DNA of 64,000 nucleotides, from positions 3,420,001-3,484,000 of the forward strand of contig JAKZAP010000013.1 of the NCBI GenBank assembly GCA_023053575.1. The letters are read 5' to 3'. The stretch is from Branchinecta lynchi (taxonomy: Eukaryota; Arthropoda; Branchiopoda; Anostraca; Branchinectidae). The position numbers and the translations under genes were made by a program. Of the stretch, positions 44,501 through 55,820 are shown one piece after another (position 1 is the first letter of the stretch; each line of letters opens with the position of its first letter). The notes under the pieces were generated by a model. That model had not been told where the DNA came from, did not search any database, and was given only the letters and a program-made list of their open reading frames with translations.

Positions 44501-45140
44501 ACTCTGTAGCCAATTCTGGGACAGCCTAGGGCAGAGGCTTAACCGTACGTTGGCTTAACCCGTGGATCAGGTTGACGGAACGACTGCGATACAGAGTCAA
44601 ATCGGAAATTTTGTACTTTCCGGACATTATCAGACAATTGGGCACACTCATTTTCGGTTACAAGAAAAAATGGCAATTGAGCTTTTCCTCGCACTTGGAT
44701 AGCCGGCAAGATCCTCCGACTGTCGGTTGCTTAGGCGTCTGTCGTCAGTCTGCGTAAACCTTGAAGGATGCTAGAGAGTTCTGCCTACTGACTTATTTTG
44801 AACGCGTTCGTCCTCAACTCCTTTTCAGTTCGGTCGACAATACTCTCTTGAATTACCGTAAATCGCACTTGCTAGCGACAAGTCTGTGGTGCCTGCTGAC
44901 CTCGCTTGTGCTAAGGCTTGGAAGTAGACACGGGATCCCTGTAGAGGACGATTCTGGCGGTGTGGAAAGCTCCGCTGGCTTACCCGCGGCGTTTTCTTGC
45001 GACTGTGCCATCAGCTCGCTACGCTTTTCGAGACTGTTCTGGCGCTCCGCTAATTTTAGAAAGTGAATCCAATCCGTAAATGGATTCGGCAAACCAGAGA
45101 GCCAGGCGCAACAACTTCCCGTTTGTTCTTGCGCTGGGCG
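44501..45140. other. unique spacer between R2 arms with a - strand open frame
   Basis: No R1, R2 or LINE motif. The - strand frame 44853-45092 includes PNPFTDWIHFLKLAERQNSL and NAAGKPAELSTPPESSSTG; base composition is GC-rich compared with the arms. I do not recognise it. It could be captured host sequence or a decayed transposase region. Confidence 0.5.
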
Positions 45141-46018
45141 GATTCAAAACGTAAGTGGAGGGACATGACAGTCCGTCTGTCTATCTGTTCGTCTGTCAGG
45201 ACCATAACTCTTGAAGGAAATGAGATATTTTGATGACACTTGGTGTGAGGACTCTTTAGGTCAAGAGAGACGTCGACTTTGTAGATGGGCTCTGTAGCTC
45301 AACATTTAGGGGTGGGGGAGGGGGTTCAAATTAAGGTGTGAACGAATTTGATAACGAGATAGTCAATTTCGGGGTAATAAAACATGCTGAGCACGAATAT
45401 GAAAACCCCTTTCTCGCCAGACAAGTAGTTCGCCCGGAATCCGGCCAAAACCGGAAAGTTTCTTAAAAGTCAAAGTTTTATTTAAGGTTGATTAGATGTT
45501 CGATTTAGGGGTTAGAAGACATGCTGAACATTTACATGTAAATCATTTTCTCGTCGGACAAGTAGTTCGTGCGGAATCCGGCCGATACCGGAAAATTTGT
45601 GAAAATTAAAAGTGTTACCTGCAGTTGCTTAGATGTCCGATTTAGGGGTAAGCAGACATGCTGAATCCGCTTTTGACAATCATTGTATACCCGGACATAG
45701 TTCCCCGGAATCGGGCTGAAACCAGAAAATGTGTTAAAATTTATCTGAAGTTTATTAGATATTAGATGCCCGGAATCCAGCCGAAACCGGAGATTTGACA
45801 GAAGTAAGGCAGGTAGATTTGATCATTTTCGCTAAAGTATACACATGCTGAATCAATATCTGAACTTGGTTTTATCGGATTAGCCATTGGCATTCTTTTT
45901 TCTAAATCTTAATAGTAAAAATTGTTACAGGAGTCTGGCGAAGACCGGAAATCTACAAGTCCCAATTGTCTGGACCAGATATTAAATTTGTGGGATCCCA
46001 TCGAAACCTTTGGTACTG
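45141..46018 (-). repeat. R2 inverted pair 3, right arm
   Basis: From the inner tail (TCAAAACGTAAGTGGAGGGA) through GTCTGTCTATCTGTTCGTCT and units with TTAGGGGT and CCGGAATCCGGCC to the outer head TCGAAACCTTTGGTACTG at 46018. Confidence 0.85.
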
Positions 46019-46109
46019 CTGGGATGCGAATCCATGAGAACGCCAAAATCCCCCTTAGCTAGTTTTCTAGGTCACGTCTTTTCAGCCACTGTCACTCATG
46101 AAACAGCTG

Positions 46110-46404
46110 ATCCCAATGAAAAATGTGTAGCCTGCGTAGTAGTACGAAAAAGTTGTATGTAATACTACGTAACAGCAAAGAATACTATCGTTTAATGGGC
46201 CTCAGACTGGTCCAATCTTAAGTAGTAGTATCCAGTAGCATCCTGTCTTACCGTAGCATCCAGTCTTGCTAATAGTAGCATATAGTAATATGTAGTAACA
46301 CGGTAGCCTTGAAGTAGAAGCATGTAGTAGCATCAGTTAGTACTGCATGCTACTTTTTCGTACTACTTCATAGTACTACTTTGAGATACATTTTTCATCG
46401 GGAT
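46110..46404. mobile_element. MITE-like element built of TAGTA repeats
   Basis: The termini ATCCCAATGAAAAATGTGTA and (inverted) ATCCCGATGAAAAATGTATC match at 17 of 20. A second inner inverted pair is GTAGTAGTACGAAAAAGTT / CTACTTTTTCGTACTAC. The interior is dense in TAGTAGCAT-like words. Non-coding. Confidence 0.7.
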
Positions 46405-46460
46405 GGTCATTGTGTACAAAAAACTGAAAGTTTGGAGAGCACTGTTCCTCAACCGAAAAC

Positions 46461-48053
46461 AAGAGCTACGAGCTCATATGGCACTTGTTACGAGTAGGCA
46501 CGGCTCGGTTTTGTCAATGATGTATCTAGTGTTTGCTAGGTGTCTTCCCACCAAGTTTCATCTCGATCCCTCCACTCATAGCGTTTTCCAACATTTCCGG
46601 TTGCCCCCTCCAGCTCCCCCAAAAAATCACCGGATCCGGTCCGGATTTTGAGTGGGTCGTCTGAGGCATGAGGTCTTTCCAAATATCAAGTTTCATCGAG
46701 ATCCGGTCACCCGTTCAAAAGTTATAAATACCTCAAGATTCCGGATTCCCCCTCCCTCCACTCCCCCCACAGTGCCCGAATCGGCTCGGTCATGTCAATG
46801 ATGTATCTAGTGTTTGCTAGGTGTCTTCCCACCAAGTTTCATCTCGATCCCTCCACTCATAACGTTTCCCAAGATTTCCGGTTGCCCCCTCCAGCTCCCC
46901 CCAAAAGTCACCGGATCCGGTCCGGATTTTAAGTGGGTCGTCTGAGGCATGAGGCCTTTATCAAGTTCCATCGAGATCCGATCACCCGTTCAAAAGTTAT
47001 AAATACCTCAAGATTCCGGATTCCCCCTCCCTCCACTCCCCCCACAGTGCCCGAATTGGCTCGGTTATGTCAATGTTGTATCTTCCCACCAAGTTTCATC
47101 TCAACCCCTCCACTCATAGCGTTTCCCAAGATTTCCGGTTGCCTCCTCCAGCTCCCCCCAAAAGTCACCGGATCCGGTCCGGATTTTAAGTGGGTCGTCT
47201 GAGGCATGAGGTCTTTCTAAATATCAAGTTCCATCGACATCCGATCACCCGTTCAAAAGTTATAAATACCTCAAGATTCCGGATTCCCCCTCCCTCCACT
47301 CCCACCCACAGTGCCCGAATCGGCTCGGTTATGTCAATGATGTATCTAGTGTTTGCTAGGTGTCTTCCCACCAAGTTTCATCTCGATCCCTCCACTCATA
47401 GCGTTTCCCAAGATTTCCGGTTGCCCCCTCCAGCTCCCCCCAAAAGTCACCGGATCCGGTCCGGATTTTAAGTGGGTCGTCTGAGGCATGAGATCTTTCC
47501 AAAATCAAGTTCCATCGAGATCCGATCACCCGTTCAAAAGTTATAAATACCTCAAGATTCCGGATTCCCCCTCCCCCCCACAGTGCCCGAATCGGCTCGG
47601 TCATGTCAATGATGTATGTAGTGTTTGCTAGGTGTCTTCTCACCAAGTTTCATCTCGATCCCTCCACTCATAGCGTTTCTCAAGATTTCCGGTGTCCTCT
47701 CCAGCCCCCCCCCCCCCAAAAAAAAAAAAAGTCACTGGATTCGGTCCGGATTTTAAGTGGGTTGTCTGATGCATCAGGTCTTTCCAAATATCAAGTTTCA
47801 TCGAGATCCGATCACCCGTTCAAAAGTTATAAATACCTCAAGATTCCGGATTCCCCCTACCTCCACTCCCCCCACGTTGCTCGGACGGGGGAAGTGACTA
47901 TTTCCAACTTAATCATTTGGGGTCCCTGATACGCCTGACAAGTTTTATCGTCCTAGCTTATGTGGAAGTGCCCGAACTAGCAAAACCTGGACAAACCGAC
48001 GGACGGACAGAAATTGCGATCGCTATATGGCACTTGGCCGAAGGGCAAGTGCC
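46461..48053 (+). repeat. R1 element, best-preserved copy with 5-unit satellite
   Basis: The 5' end is CAAGAGCTACGAGCTCATAT. Unit starts at 46501, 46782, 47057, 47321 and 47593 (CGGCTCGGT), a spacing of 264-281 bp with high identity between units. The final unit leads to GACAGAAATTGCGATCGC and the hairpin GGCACTTGGCCGAAGGGCAA ending GTGCCATAA at about 48052. Open frames repeated in each unit are not genes. Confidence 0.9.
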
Positions 48054-48090
48054 ATAACCAGTCGTGACAGAACAAAATGTGTTCTTTTAC

Positions 48091-48615
48091 CCCTGGTTCA
48101 CACTGGTTCGATTTCGCGCAAAATTTTGCGTCATGCGACATACGACACAAATCGTGCGACAAGCAACGCAGAACTTTGCGTTTTGTCGCAAATATTTCAA
48201 CTGATCCGACATAGCGCATGCGATTCTTGAGGGAAAGAAAAAAACAAAACAAAGACTAGTTAGTTATCAAGACTAAAAATTGCTCTACCTTGATCTGACT
48301 GTGATCCTAGGATGGTTGAATGCAAAATATCTTCTGAATAAACTTGTACTAACCTGTTTTGAACAAGATGATATATGGGGTTTGACTGAAAATTTCCTAA
48401 TGGTGGGTGGTATTCAAATGGTTTGTCTCCCAGCATCTTCAGAGGTTGTTTCCCCAATGGTTTCTTTGTCCTTTTGCAGAATAATCTTGACGAAAAATTT
48501 CGTTTTCCATTTGCGTCTGCGTTGTAGTGGGAAGGTACATGCGATTCTGTCGCACGTCGGAACCTCAAAGAAAAAATCGTGTCGCATACGAAGCAGCAGT
48601 GTGAACTGAGAGTTA
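48091..48615 (-). mobile_element. non-autonomous DNA transposon (family M4), copy 1
   Basis: Termini CTGGTTCACACTGG and GCAGCAGTGTGAACT. The interior (GCGTCATGCGACATACGACA, ATCTTCTGAATAAACTTGTA, CCCAGCATCTTCAGAGG) is the reverse complement of the copy at 53244-53745 over about 500 bp. The extended ends TTWACYCT-GGTTCACACTGC suggest a 3-bp TWA-type target, as in PIF/Harbinger elements, but this is unproven. Confidence 0.75.
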
Positions 48616-48619
48616 AAGA

Positions 48620-49015
48620 AAAATTATTGGGACAACTTTCAGAAGAGTAAAACTTTTGTGCTGCTCGTGGCAACCGTGACTTTTCTCTGCCAGTGTTCTC
48701 CAGGGTTGCCAACTCTACAGTAAAAGCTGCGTTATTTGCCAATTCTCTGTCATCCAGTTAACCGACATATTCACCGCCATAAGACGTTTTTCCGCATCCT
48801 ATCCCGTCCGTCCGGCGATATAAAACGCGGCTCATTTGGCATTGTCCATTATTACATGGAAGATTTGAATTTCCTGCCTGAGAACGAGAGTAGGTCGCTT
48901 GGACCACCAACCTTTGTCCACATGTCGATTATGTTACCGACAAACGACGAGGAAAACAGCTTATAAGAGTACTGTGTTTTGATTGGAAGATACCATGCTA
49001 TCTGATACCACCGTA
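48620..49015. other. no gene recognised
   Basis: No repeat family of this window and no conserved protein motif identified. Confidence 0.4.
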
Positions 49016-49021
49016 TAAAGT

Positions 49022-49356
49022 CGTTTTTGCAGTTATCGTGGTATCTGATAACACGGTCAAAAGGCGTTTTTGCATTTATCGTGGTATCTGGCCAGTTATC
49101 GGGGTATCTGATATTCAGATACCACAGTCGGACTGTGGTAACGGAAAAAGTCATCTCACTTTCATCAATTCTTGTCAAATTGGTGGGAAAGAAGTCAATT
49201 AGTGACGTGACTGAACGTCAGTTTTTCTTTTGGGATGACTTCGAAAAGCGCAATTTCGGCAATAGTCATTTTTGCAGAGCAACCGTATATCAGATACCAC
49301 GGTAACAGCAAAAACGGCTAATTGCAGATCCAGTTACCGTGGTATCTGCAAAAACG
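49022..49356. mobile_element. MITE with CGTTTTTGCAG ends and GATACCAC repeats
   Basis: The ends CGTTTTTGCAG and CTGCAAAAACG are exact inverses. Inside each, GTTATCGTGGTATCTG and related palindromic words (ATCAGATACCACGGTAAC) repeat about six times in both orientations. Non-coding. Confidence 0.7.
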
Positions 49357-49370
49357 CAACTAAGGACTTC

Positions 49371-50037
49371 AGGCGTATTCTCGCAGTTCCCCGAGGACTC
49401 GACTTGAGAAGTCCCCGCGTTTTTGTTCCCGTGGACTCCCTCCCCGTATTCTCGCGAGTCCCCACGGACGGGGAATGCTCCGGTTATCATCACCATCATT
49501 AATAAGGACTCCCTTTCAGATTCGGAGGGGAATCAATTTTTGCTGGTGTTGGTGCAATGTACAATCAATTAAAAACAATCAGAATAAACAAAACGAAAGG
49601 TAAAGTGGACCCAGACTAATTTCTTCCAACTGCATATTTTTTTTTCGAACAAAATCCATTTTGAAAGCATTCCCCGTGTTCTCGCTGTTTCTGCACGCGG
49701 AGTCCGGGTGGAGTGACTCCCTCTATTCTCGCCGTTCCTTGCGGTTCCCCGAGACGTCCTCGGGGAACGGAGAGAATACGCCTCTAGAGAGCGCATCGAG
49801 TTGTTAAATTAAATAAAAACAATCAGAATAAACAAAACCAAAAATAAAGTGGATCCAGAGTCCTTTTGTGATTTGTCAACTGCATATTTATTTTTAGAAC
49901 AAAATCCGTTTTGGAAGCATTCCTCGTGTTCTTGTTGTTTTTCGTACGTGGATCCGAGTGGAGTGACTCTCTCAATTCTCGCCGTTCCCTTCTATTCTCC
50001 GAGGAGTCCTCGGGGGGAATGACGAAAATACGCCTTT
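49371..50037. mobile_element. MITE family M5, one element plus a tandem third end
   Basis: AGGCGTATTCTCGCAGTTCC at 49371 pairs with its inverse GGAACGGAGAGAATACGCCT at 49783. A further copy of the right half follows at 49800-50037 (GGGAATGACGAAAATACGCC). The same internal sequence occurs at 3545-3760. Confidence 0.65.
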
Positions 50038-50039
50038 AG

Positions 50040-50790
50040 CTCGATTAACCTAAGGAAGATAACGAGTAATAGTGGGAAATCCTGCAGGTCGGTTAACTAT
50101 AGTTAAGGGGTCCTAGGAACATTCCCTAAAGGTCCATGCACATTTCACACACAGTACAATCTTCGCAGCTGGATGCGAATTCCTTTTCCGCTCTGAAATG
50201 TTGACGCATCGCATCCAGGTATTCCCACGGTGACACGAAATTCACATACGTATTTTCGGATGCGAAATCTGATCGGACTGTGTGTCCATGGCTTAAGTAT
50301 GCAAATCAGTACCACAGACTGATAAACTATATGGCCAAGTCCAAAACACGCCAGTGATCCTCAGGAAGAACGAGAAAACGTCTCACTAACGACTCAAACT
50401 CAACAACTTAAATCCCGTGTCAACCAATCACGGCGATCGTTGGGGTGTTAGGGTGCTATACAAGGGTTTGGTTCCTACGGAAGGACGAATGTTCCAGCGC
50501 GTCCAGCAGCTTTGGGGGTTCCGCTGGACAAAGGAACATCCTTGCTTCCGGGGCGACGCGGAGGTTTTTGGGGCGCGTGACACAAGGACATAACCAGCGA
50601 GACCGAGATCCATTCTATTCCCTCGTTGCCGTGATCCAGAGCGGATCAATAGATAAGTTTATATTTTATGTACAAGTGTTTAAGCAGTAACTATGTAGAG
50701 TTAATGTTATCTTCAATATAGTTAGTTGTGTTCGTCTTATCCCGTCCTATACCACACATTAGGGATGTAGTATATCCCGCATTCGAAGAT
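50040..50790. other. no gene recognised
   Basis: GC-richer block at 50420-50640 with open frames on both strands but no known motif. Confidence 0.4.
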
Positions 50791-50795
50791 CCGCT

Positions 50796-51593
50796 CGTCA
50801 GGCCTACGCTACCATATTAGGTCTCTGACGCCGGCGGAAGTTTACGTTCACCAAGCTGGGAACCGCTCCAGTTAACCCTGGACACCCAGTTAATAGGGGA
50901 CAGGTATGGTGCCGCTTCTGGCTCTTCCGCTAGGTACACAGCGATTTTGCATCGGCAAGGAGAGTTAGTCATCAAGAGTATTCGCAGAACGTTGCGGCAC
51001 AACAGGAATGGGAACTCATAACAAGAAAACGAGAAACGAATTCCAACAGAAGCTTTATTCTGTCATACGTGGATTCACAACAGTTGCAACACTGCTTTTT
51101 CACGTGTAGACTAGTAAGACGATTCATTCTCAAGTTCATATAAAAACCATATCAAAAGATGAACAGTACAATCACGAACGTCTACACATCCCGTGAACAG
51201 CATGCCTCGTCTTAGCTCTTGAATAAGTCATTCAGTTACTACGACATAGGCGAGGCAAGACTTATAGGTCAATTCGACCGTCGGACGCGGGCACATGCAG
51301 CCCCTTCCCCGACACTGACTCGCTCCGAGTACACGCCAGGTTAAACATACAGTCGCACGTGCTTATTACTTTTTTTTATTTGTACTTTTTCTGTCATAAA
51401 AAAAGAAAACTCTCGTATAATAAACATACAAACTTTTTTTGGTCGGCGAAACGATTATCAGTTTTTATAAGGTTTCCTTCCAAAAATATCACTGGACAGA
51501 GTTCATAAATATCCGGGGTCTATTTCTCGACGTATTTAAAGATTCGTCGATTTGTATATCGATTCGACTATTGTTAAGACTGCGGGCCTGACA
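50796..51593 (-). mobile_element. possible solo LTR
   Basis: On the - strand it begins TGTCAGGCCCGCAG and ends ...GTAGGCCTGACG, short inverted termini. It has a TTTTATATGAAC TATA-like motif, AATAAA at about 51053 and a GC-rich 3' part. A TGGTAGCGTAGG word near the end resembles primer-binding sites of some LTR elements, in which case the LTR would end at about 50816 instead. No second LTR or gag/pol was seen and no target duplication was found. Confidence 0.3.
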
Positions 51594-51599
51594 ATCGGG

Positions 51600-53240
51600 A
51601 ACCCCAGTCTAGGTGGATATTTTTCACGCATCCATACCGTTTTGCAAAAAGTCGGCTCTTTCAAAGCATACTGAATTTTTCAAACTTAGGGATTTTCAGA
51701 CTTTACTACGACTCGGTCAATGTGATTTCAAATTAGTGAATAACCTTTATGGAAAATATTTGTTGAGTGTTCCGTGACTATTTTATAGTTCTTTGTCCTT
51801 TTCAACTGCAGTTATGCCCTTGGGCAGTGCGTTATAAATCCTTCATTCATTGACTTGGAGCAAAAAATCTGCTTTTTGCACAGAATAAACAAGGACTCAG
51901 AAAAGTGCCTGTATTTTTAGGCTTGGGACCATCTTGAATATACCATCATCAGCGACGTTCGTCTTTAACTCATTTCTTCTAAGGACAGTTTCCAAGAAAT
52001 CGACGAAAGATTAGAGCGTACTTAAAACCTTTGTACATAACGATAGAGGATCCACGAATTAACTTGCAAGTGCCATTGCAAAAACAGTGGCACTTTATCC
52101 CAGGGACACATCTCTGCATCACCCAGACTGAGCGTTGGAATTAGACCCCGGATATCCAATCACGAAAGCTGCAAGTTTAGTTCAACTCCGACGTACAATA
52201 TCAGGCCGCCATACAAAGTAATACATTATTACCAAGCCCACAGGTTCTAGACGCGGAATAGGAACTAAACTTTCAGCTGACGGATCATTCGAACTTCACT
52301 ACGGAAGAAACACTATTTGGCAGATAAAAAAAAGCAGAAAATAAATCAACAAAACTTCTCAAGCACAGGCACACACAATCAAAACGAGCAGCCTTGCGCT
52401 TTAAAACGCTTAAAGTTTAACCCCAAAATTCAAAAACGTCTCTTTAACGCCGAAAGTTTATCTAGAAAATTCCTCACAATTTTTCCCTGCGATTACATCT
52501 TGAAAAATACAAAAATATTTGATTTTAAAACTCTGAGCGTCTTTTTTTCGGATTCCATACCATTACTGACATCAAACTTTAGAAGGTAGGACCCCAAGCT
52601 AACAAAACTCATCCAGGCGTCGATTCATATCACATTGTAATAACTACCACAGGCAAAACGAGATAACGAACACTTCTCGGTAGTGCAAAGATTCGTTAGT
52701 ATGTGACAACACTGGCAGCCAAGTCTCATGCCTCACGAATCTTCCATTAGATGTCATTGAGCAACTAGTGATCGAAAGAGGAGCAACAGAAATTAAGGTA
52801 CCAAAAAAGTATCCCGGTTTTCAATCGTGGGATTTGCGCACCGAAAACAAGCAAAGGAAGCATTTAAAACGTCAACACGACATAATTCCGAAGCAGTTTG
52901 ATCAACTGCTAGTATGTAAATATCTGCCTTAAATTTTCTTTCGTTCTTTAAATTTGAATTAATCTATATTGCGGTGTGACTATCTTGTTTTAGTGTTGTT
53001 ATACTTATTCATTTTACGTTTGACAATATTTCATCTTGATACAGTTATTTTTGTTGACAGAAAAAAAACGAAAATTCGGCTAGTCCGTGAATGGTTAGAG
53101 AATAAACTGAATTGGAGTGAATACAATAATAGGACACACAAATCAAGGAGCTTGCCATTCTTTCTCCGTAGGCTATCCTTCATCATGTGTGCTGCTTCTC
53201 TTTCTTAACACTAAGTGTCTCTTTGGCGCAGATAGGCTGA
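51600..53240. other. no gene recognised
   Basis: AT-rich DNA with a 90-codon frame at 52317-52589 lacking known motifs. No repeat family of this window detected. Confidence 0.45.
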
Positions 53241-53243
53241 TCA

Positions 53244-53745
53244 AGTAACCCTTGGTTCACACTGCTGCTTCGTAAGCGACACGATTTTTTCTTTGATGTT
53301 CTGACATGCGACAGAATCGCATGGATGTTCTCACTACCACGCAGAGGCAAGCGGAAAACGAAATTTTTCGACGAGATTATTCTGCAAAAGGACTTGGGGA
53401 AACAGAGTCTGAAGATGCTAGGAGATTACCAATCTGGATACCACCCATCACCACCATGTCATCTTGTTCAAAACAGGTTAATACAAGTTTATTCGGAAGA
53501 TATTTTGCATTCAGCATTTTGCATTCAGGATTACATTCAGACCAAGGTAGAGCAATTTTTTGGCTTGAAAATTAACTAGTCTTTGTTTTTTCTTTTCTTT
53601 CCCTCAAGAATCGCATGCGCTATGTCGGATCAGTTGAAATATTTGCGACAAAACGCAAACTTCTACGTTGCTTGTCGCACGATTTGTGTCGTACGTCGCA
53701 TGACGCAGAATTTTGCGGGAAATCGCAGCAGTGTGAACCATGAGT
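53244..53745 (+). mobile_element. non-autonomous DNA transposon M4, copy 2
   Basis: Ends GGTTCACACTGCTGCTTCG and GCGGGAAATCGCAGCAGTG (continuing TGAACC). The interior repeats GCGACAGAATCGCATG and TCGCACGATTTGTGTCGTAC. Homologous over its length, inverted, to 48091-48615. Confidence 0.8.
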
Positions 53746-53749
53746 AAAT

Positions 53750-55160
53750 TGAATGGCTACAGAGGTTGTTTAAAGCCAGACCAGATAGTAGCACAGGTAC
53801 TTCTACGGTACAGCACAGCGCCATCTGCAAGCCACAGTCTACTTCCCAACAACGTGTTGGACGAATGGGCAACGACCAATATTCGACTTATGTTTTCGGT
53901 CCCCTGCTGGTATATCACTTGGGATTATGGATCACGGACTAATCAGTGTGATCACCACGAATAATGTGCAAGTAACCCGCATATGGTCTATTCTCAAACA
54001 TAAACTTGGGACCTCATACCCAACGATCTTACAGCACTAAACACAAAGCACTTCCTCAACAGGCAACCCTGTTGGTCAGCACCCAATACTCATTTCCGAA
54101 AACTATTACGTCTTCACTTTCTTTATGGCAATTAGGCAAACCACATCAGGTCCCGGGATAAACTAAACTTCAGGATGGTACTAAGATCAGGTTCCTACAT
54201 CCCTCGAGCTAGGTCCGAACGAAGTTCCCCACTTTCAGGCAAATCCATATAGCGACCTTCTGGCAGACTATTTTTCGAAAAGGAGTATAGGAGTGCTGTT
54301 GGAAAATACGAGCAGCTTGCTAAAACGGAAGCGAGCTTTAAACCGGATTTCAGACCTGAGACTAATACAACCTCACACGTATGGACGTTCTACTTCGGTA
54401 TCATGCACGAATAAACTGAAGATCATTCCCCAAGGACATCACTAATCGAATGAAAATAGCGGCAACGATTCGGAAGGAAACCAACTTGAGCATATGACTC
54501 CTTTCCTGGAGCTATCATTCCCTGAGGCTGGGGAGGGTGTGTGGTCCTTTATTTGTTGGTATCCACAATTGGTCTGATAATACTGCTGTTGGTATAACTA
54601 AAACTGGTCGGCGGTGCAAGTGAAAAAGTCTTGACTATATTCTTTTTCGCCTTTATCTCTCTTAAAACTGTCAAGTTGTATTAACATTAAACTCGACTCC
54701 TCTTTGGGCTTCAGAGCACCGGTTTCCGTTCCGCACAAAACTCACAGCGCGTCAGCAGATTTGAAATAGAGAACTTGAATGAGCACTAACCAAGTTCTCT
54801 ACTTTCCTTGTGATTCTCTATCTTTCAAAAATTAGACAAACCGCGAAAAGATCGAAAAGGAGACTGTTTACAAAAACATTAAACTAAAACTTGCACTGCC
54901 GCCAATCTTTTTGTCAGTCACGACAATCGATTACAATGAGGGCTGAAGCTGTTAGCTTTACTCAACTTGGCTCTACCCCTATGGGCCCGTCTATACCTGA
55001 AGGAGTGACAGCTCCGATTCACACGGAAACGGCGCAAACGTACGACGAAGTAGCATACATACTTAAATAGCATTACGATAATCAGGTCGCCACGTTTTCG
55101 AACTTTTAAATCTACCGCAGAAACTGCTTTGTATATGATCTGACAAGGCAAAAACCAAGC
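53750..55160. other. no gene recognised; probable 3' UTR of the - strand gene at the right
   Basis: The part next to 55168 may be 3' untranslated sequence of the exon at 55168-55450. I see no clear AATAAA close by on that strand and nothing recognisable further left. Confidence 0.4.
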
Positions 55161-55167
55161 GAGCCAT

Positions 55168-55450
55168 CTATGGGCTCGTTCCGAAGACTTCACTGTCGTC
55201 AACGGCTGATGTTGACCTCCTCATGAAGATAGAAGAGCCGGCAGGCGAGCCGAGCTGGAAGGAGAGCTCGGAACCGCGGTCCCCGTCAGTACTCTCCGAG
55301 CTCTCGCGGTCCGGTTCCAGTTCCGAGAAATCGTCCAGGCTCCGGAGGCGGGATTCAAGATCCGCATTTATTGAGAAGTGCTGAAGAATGATCCGCTTGA
55401 CAGACGTGGCGCTGTCGATAAACGCAGAAAGATCACGTGCGCTGTTGTTC
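55168..55450 (-). CDS. 3'-terminal coding exon of an unrecognised gene
   Basis: On the - strand a strong acceptor (TTTTCCTCTTTTCTAG) precedes 55450. One frame then runs 93 codons to TAG (55168-55170). The encoded C terminus starts NNSARDLSAFIDSATSVKRI, continues ILQHFSINADLESRLRSLDD, then an acidic serine-rich segment (ELEPDRESSESTDGDRGSE) and a short basic patch (MRRSTSAV) before GTSP. The first part looks helical, the rest disordered. Codon third positions are GC-rich, unlike the AT-rich surroundings, which supports purifying selection. No family recognised. Upstream exons must lie at higher coordinates; the candidate at 59508-59730 could belong to this or another gene. No transposon motif is present. 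Confidence 0.7.
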
Positions 55451-55820
55451 CTAGAAAAGAGGAAAACGTGTTAAAAAGGTCCAGATGAAACCAAACGTGT
55501 GAATAGGAAATCACGTTGACAGGAGTTTGAGGGGACAGGGGATTTTCTTCTAATGTATTTTTTGGCGGGCTGACTCGTCCTTGCTTCATCAGTTGCCACT
55601 AGGTCCCTTTGACCATGGACGGATACTGACAAGAAATCTACCACACTGCAGCGAGAAAAATCCGCAGTCGTGTTCTGTAAATACTGAGCCTGTGCTTACA
55701 CCCTAGTACTATACGACCTAATATACCATCTCTTTTGCACTGCACCACAGGGCTAGTGTATCGAATTACTGCAGAGATGGGGGAAGAACAGGTTTCATTG
55801 TCGGATCCATTGCCGGAGCA

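Noticed and set aside
44572..45066. + strand frames in the R2 pair 3 spacer
   Set aside because: No domain; the - strand frame is the better candidate and even that is unproven.
46501..47880. regular repeats resembling a CRISPR array
   Set aside because: Units of 264-281 bp are similar along their whole length with no repeat/spacer alternation; this is a eukaryotic satellite.
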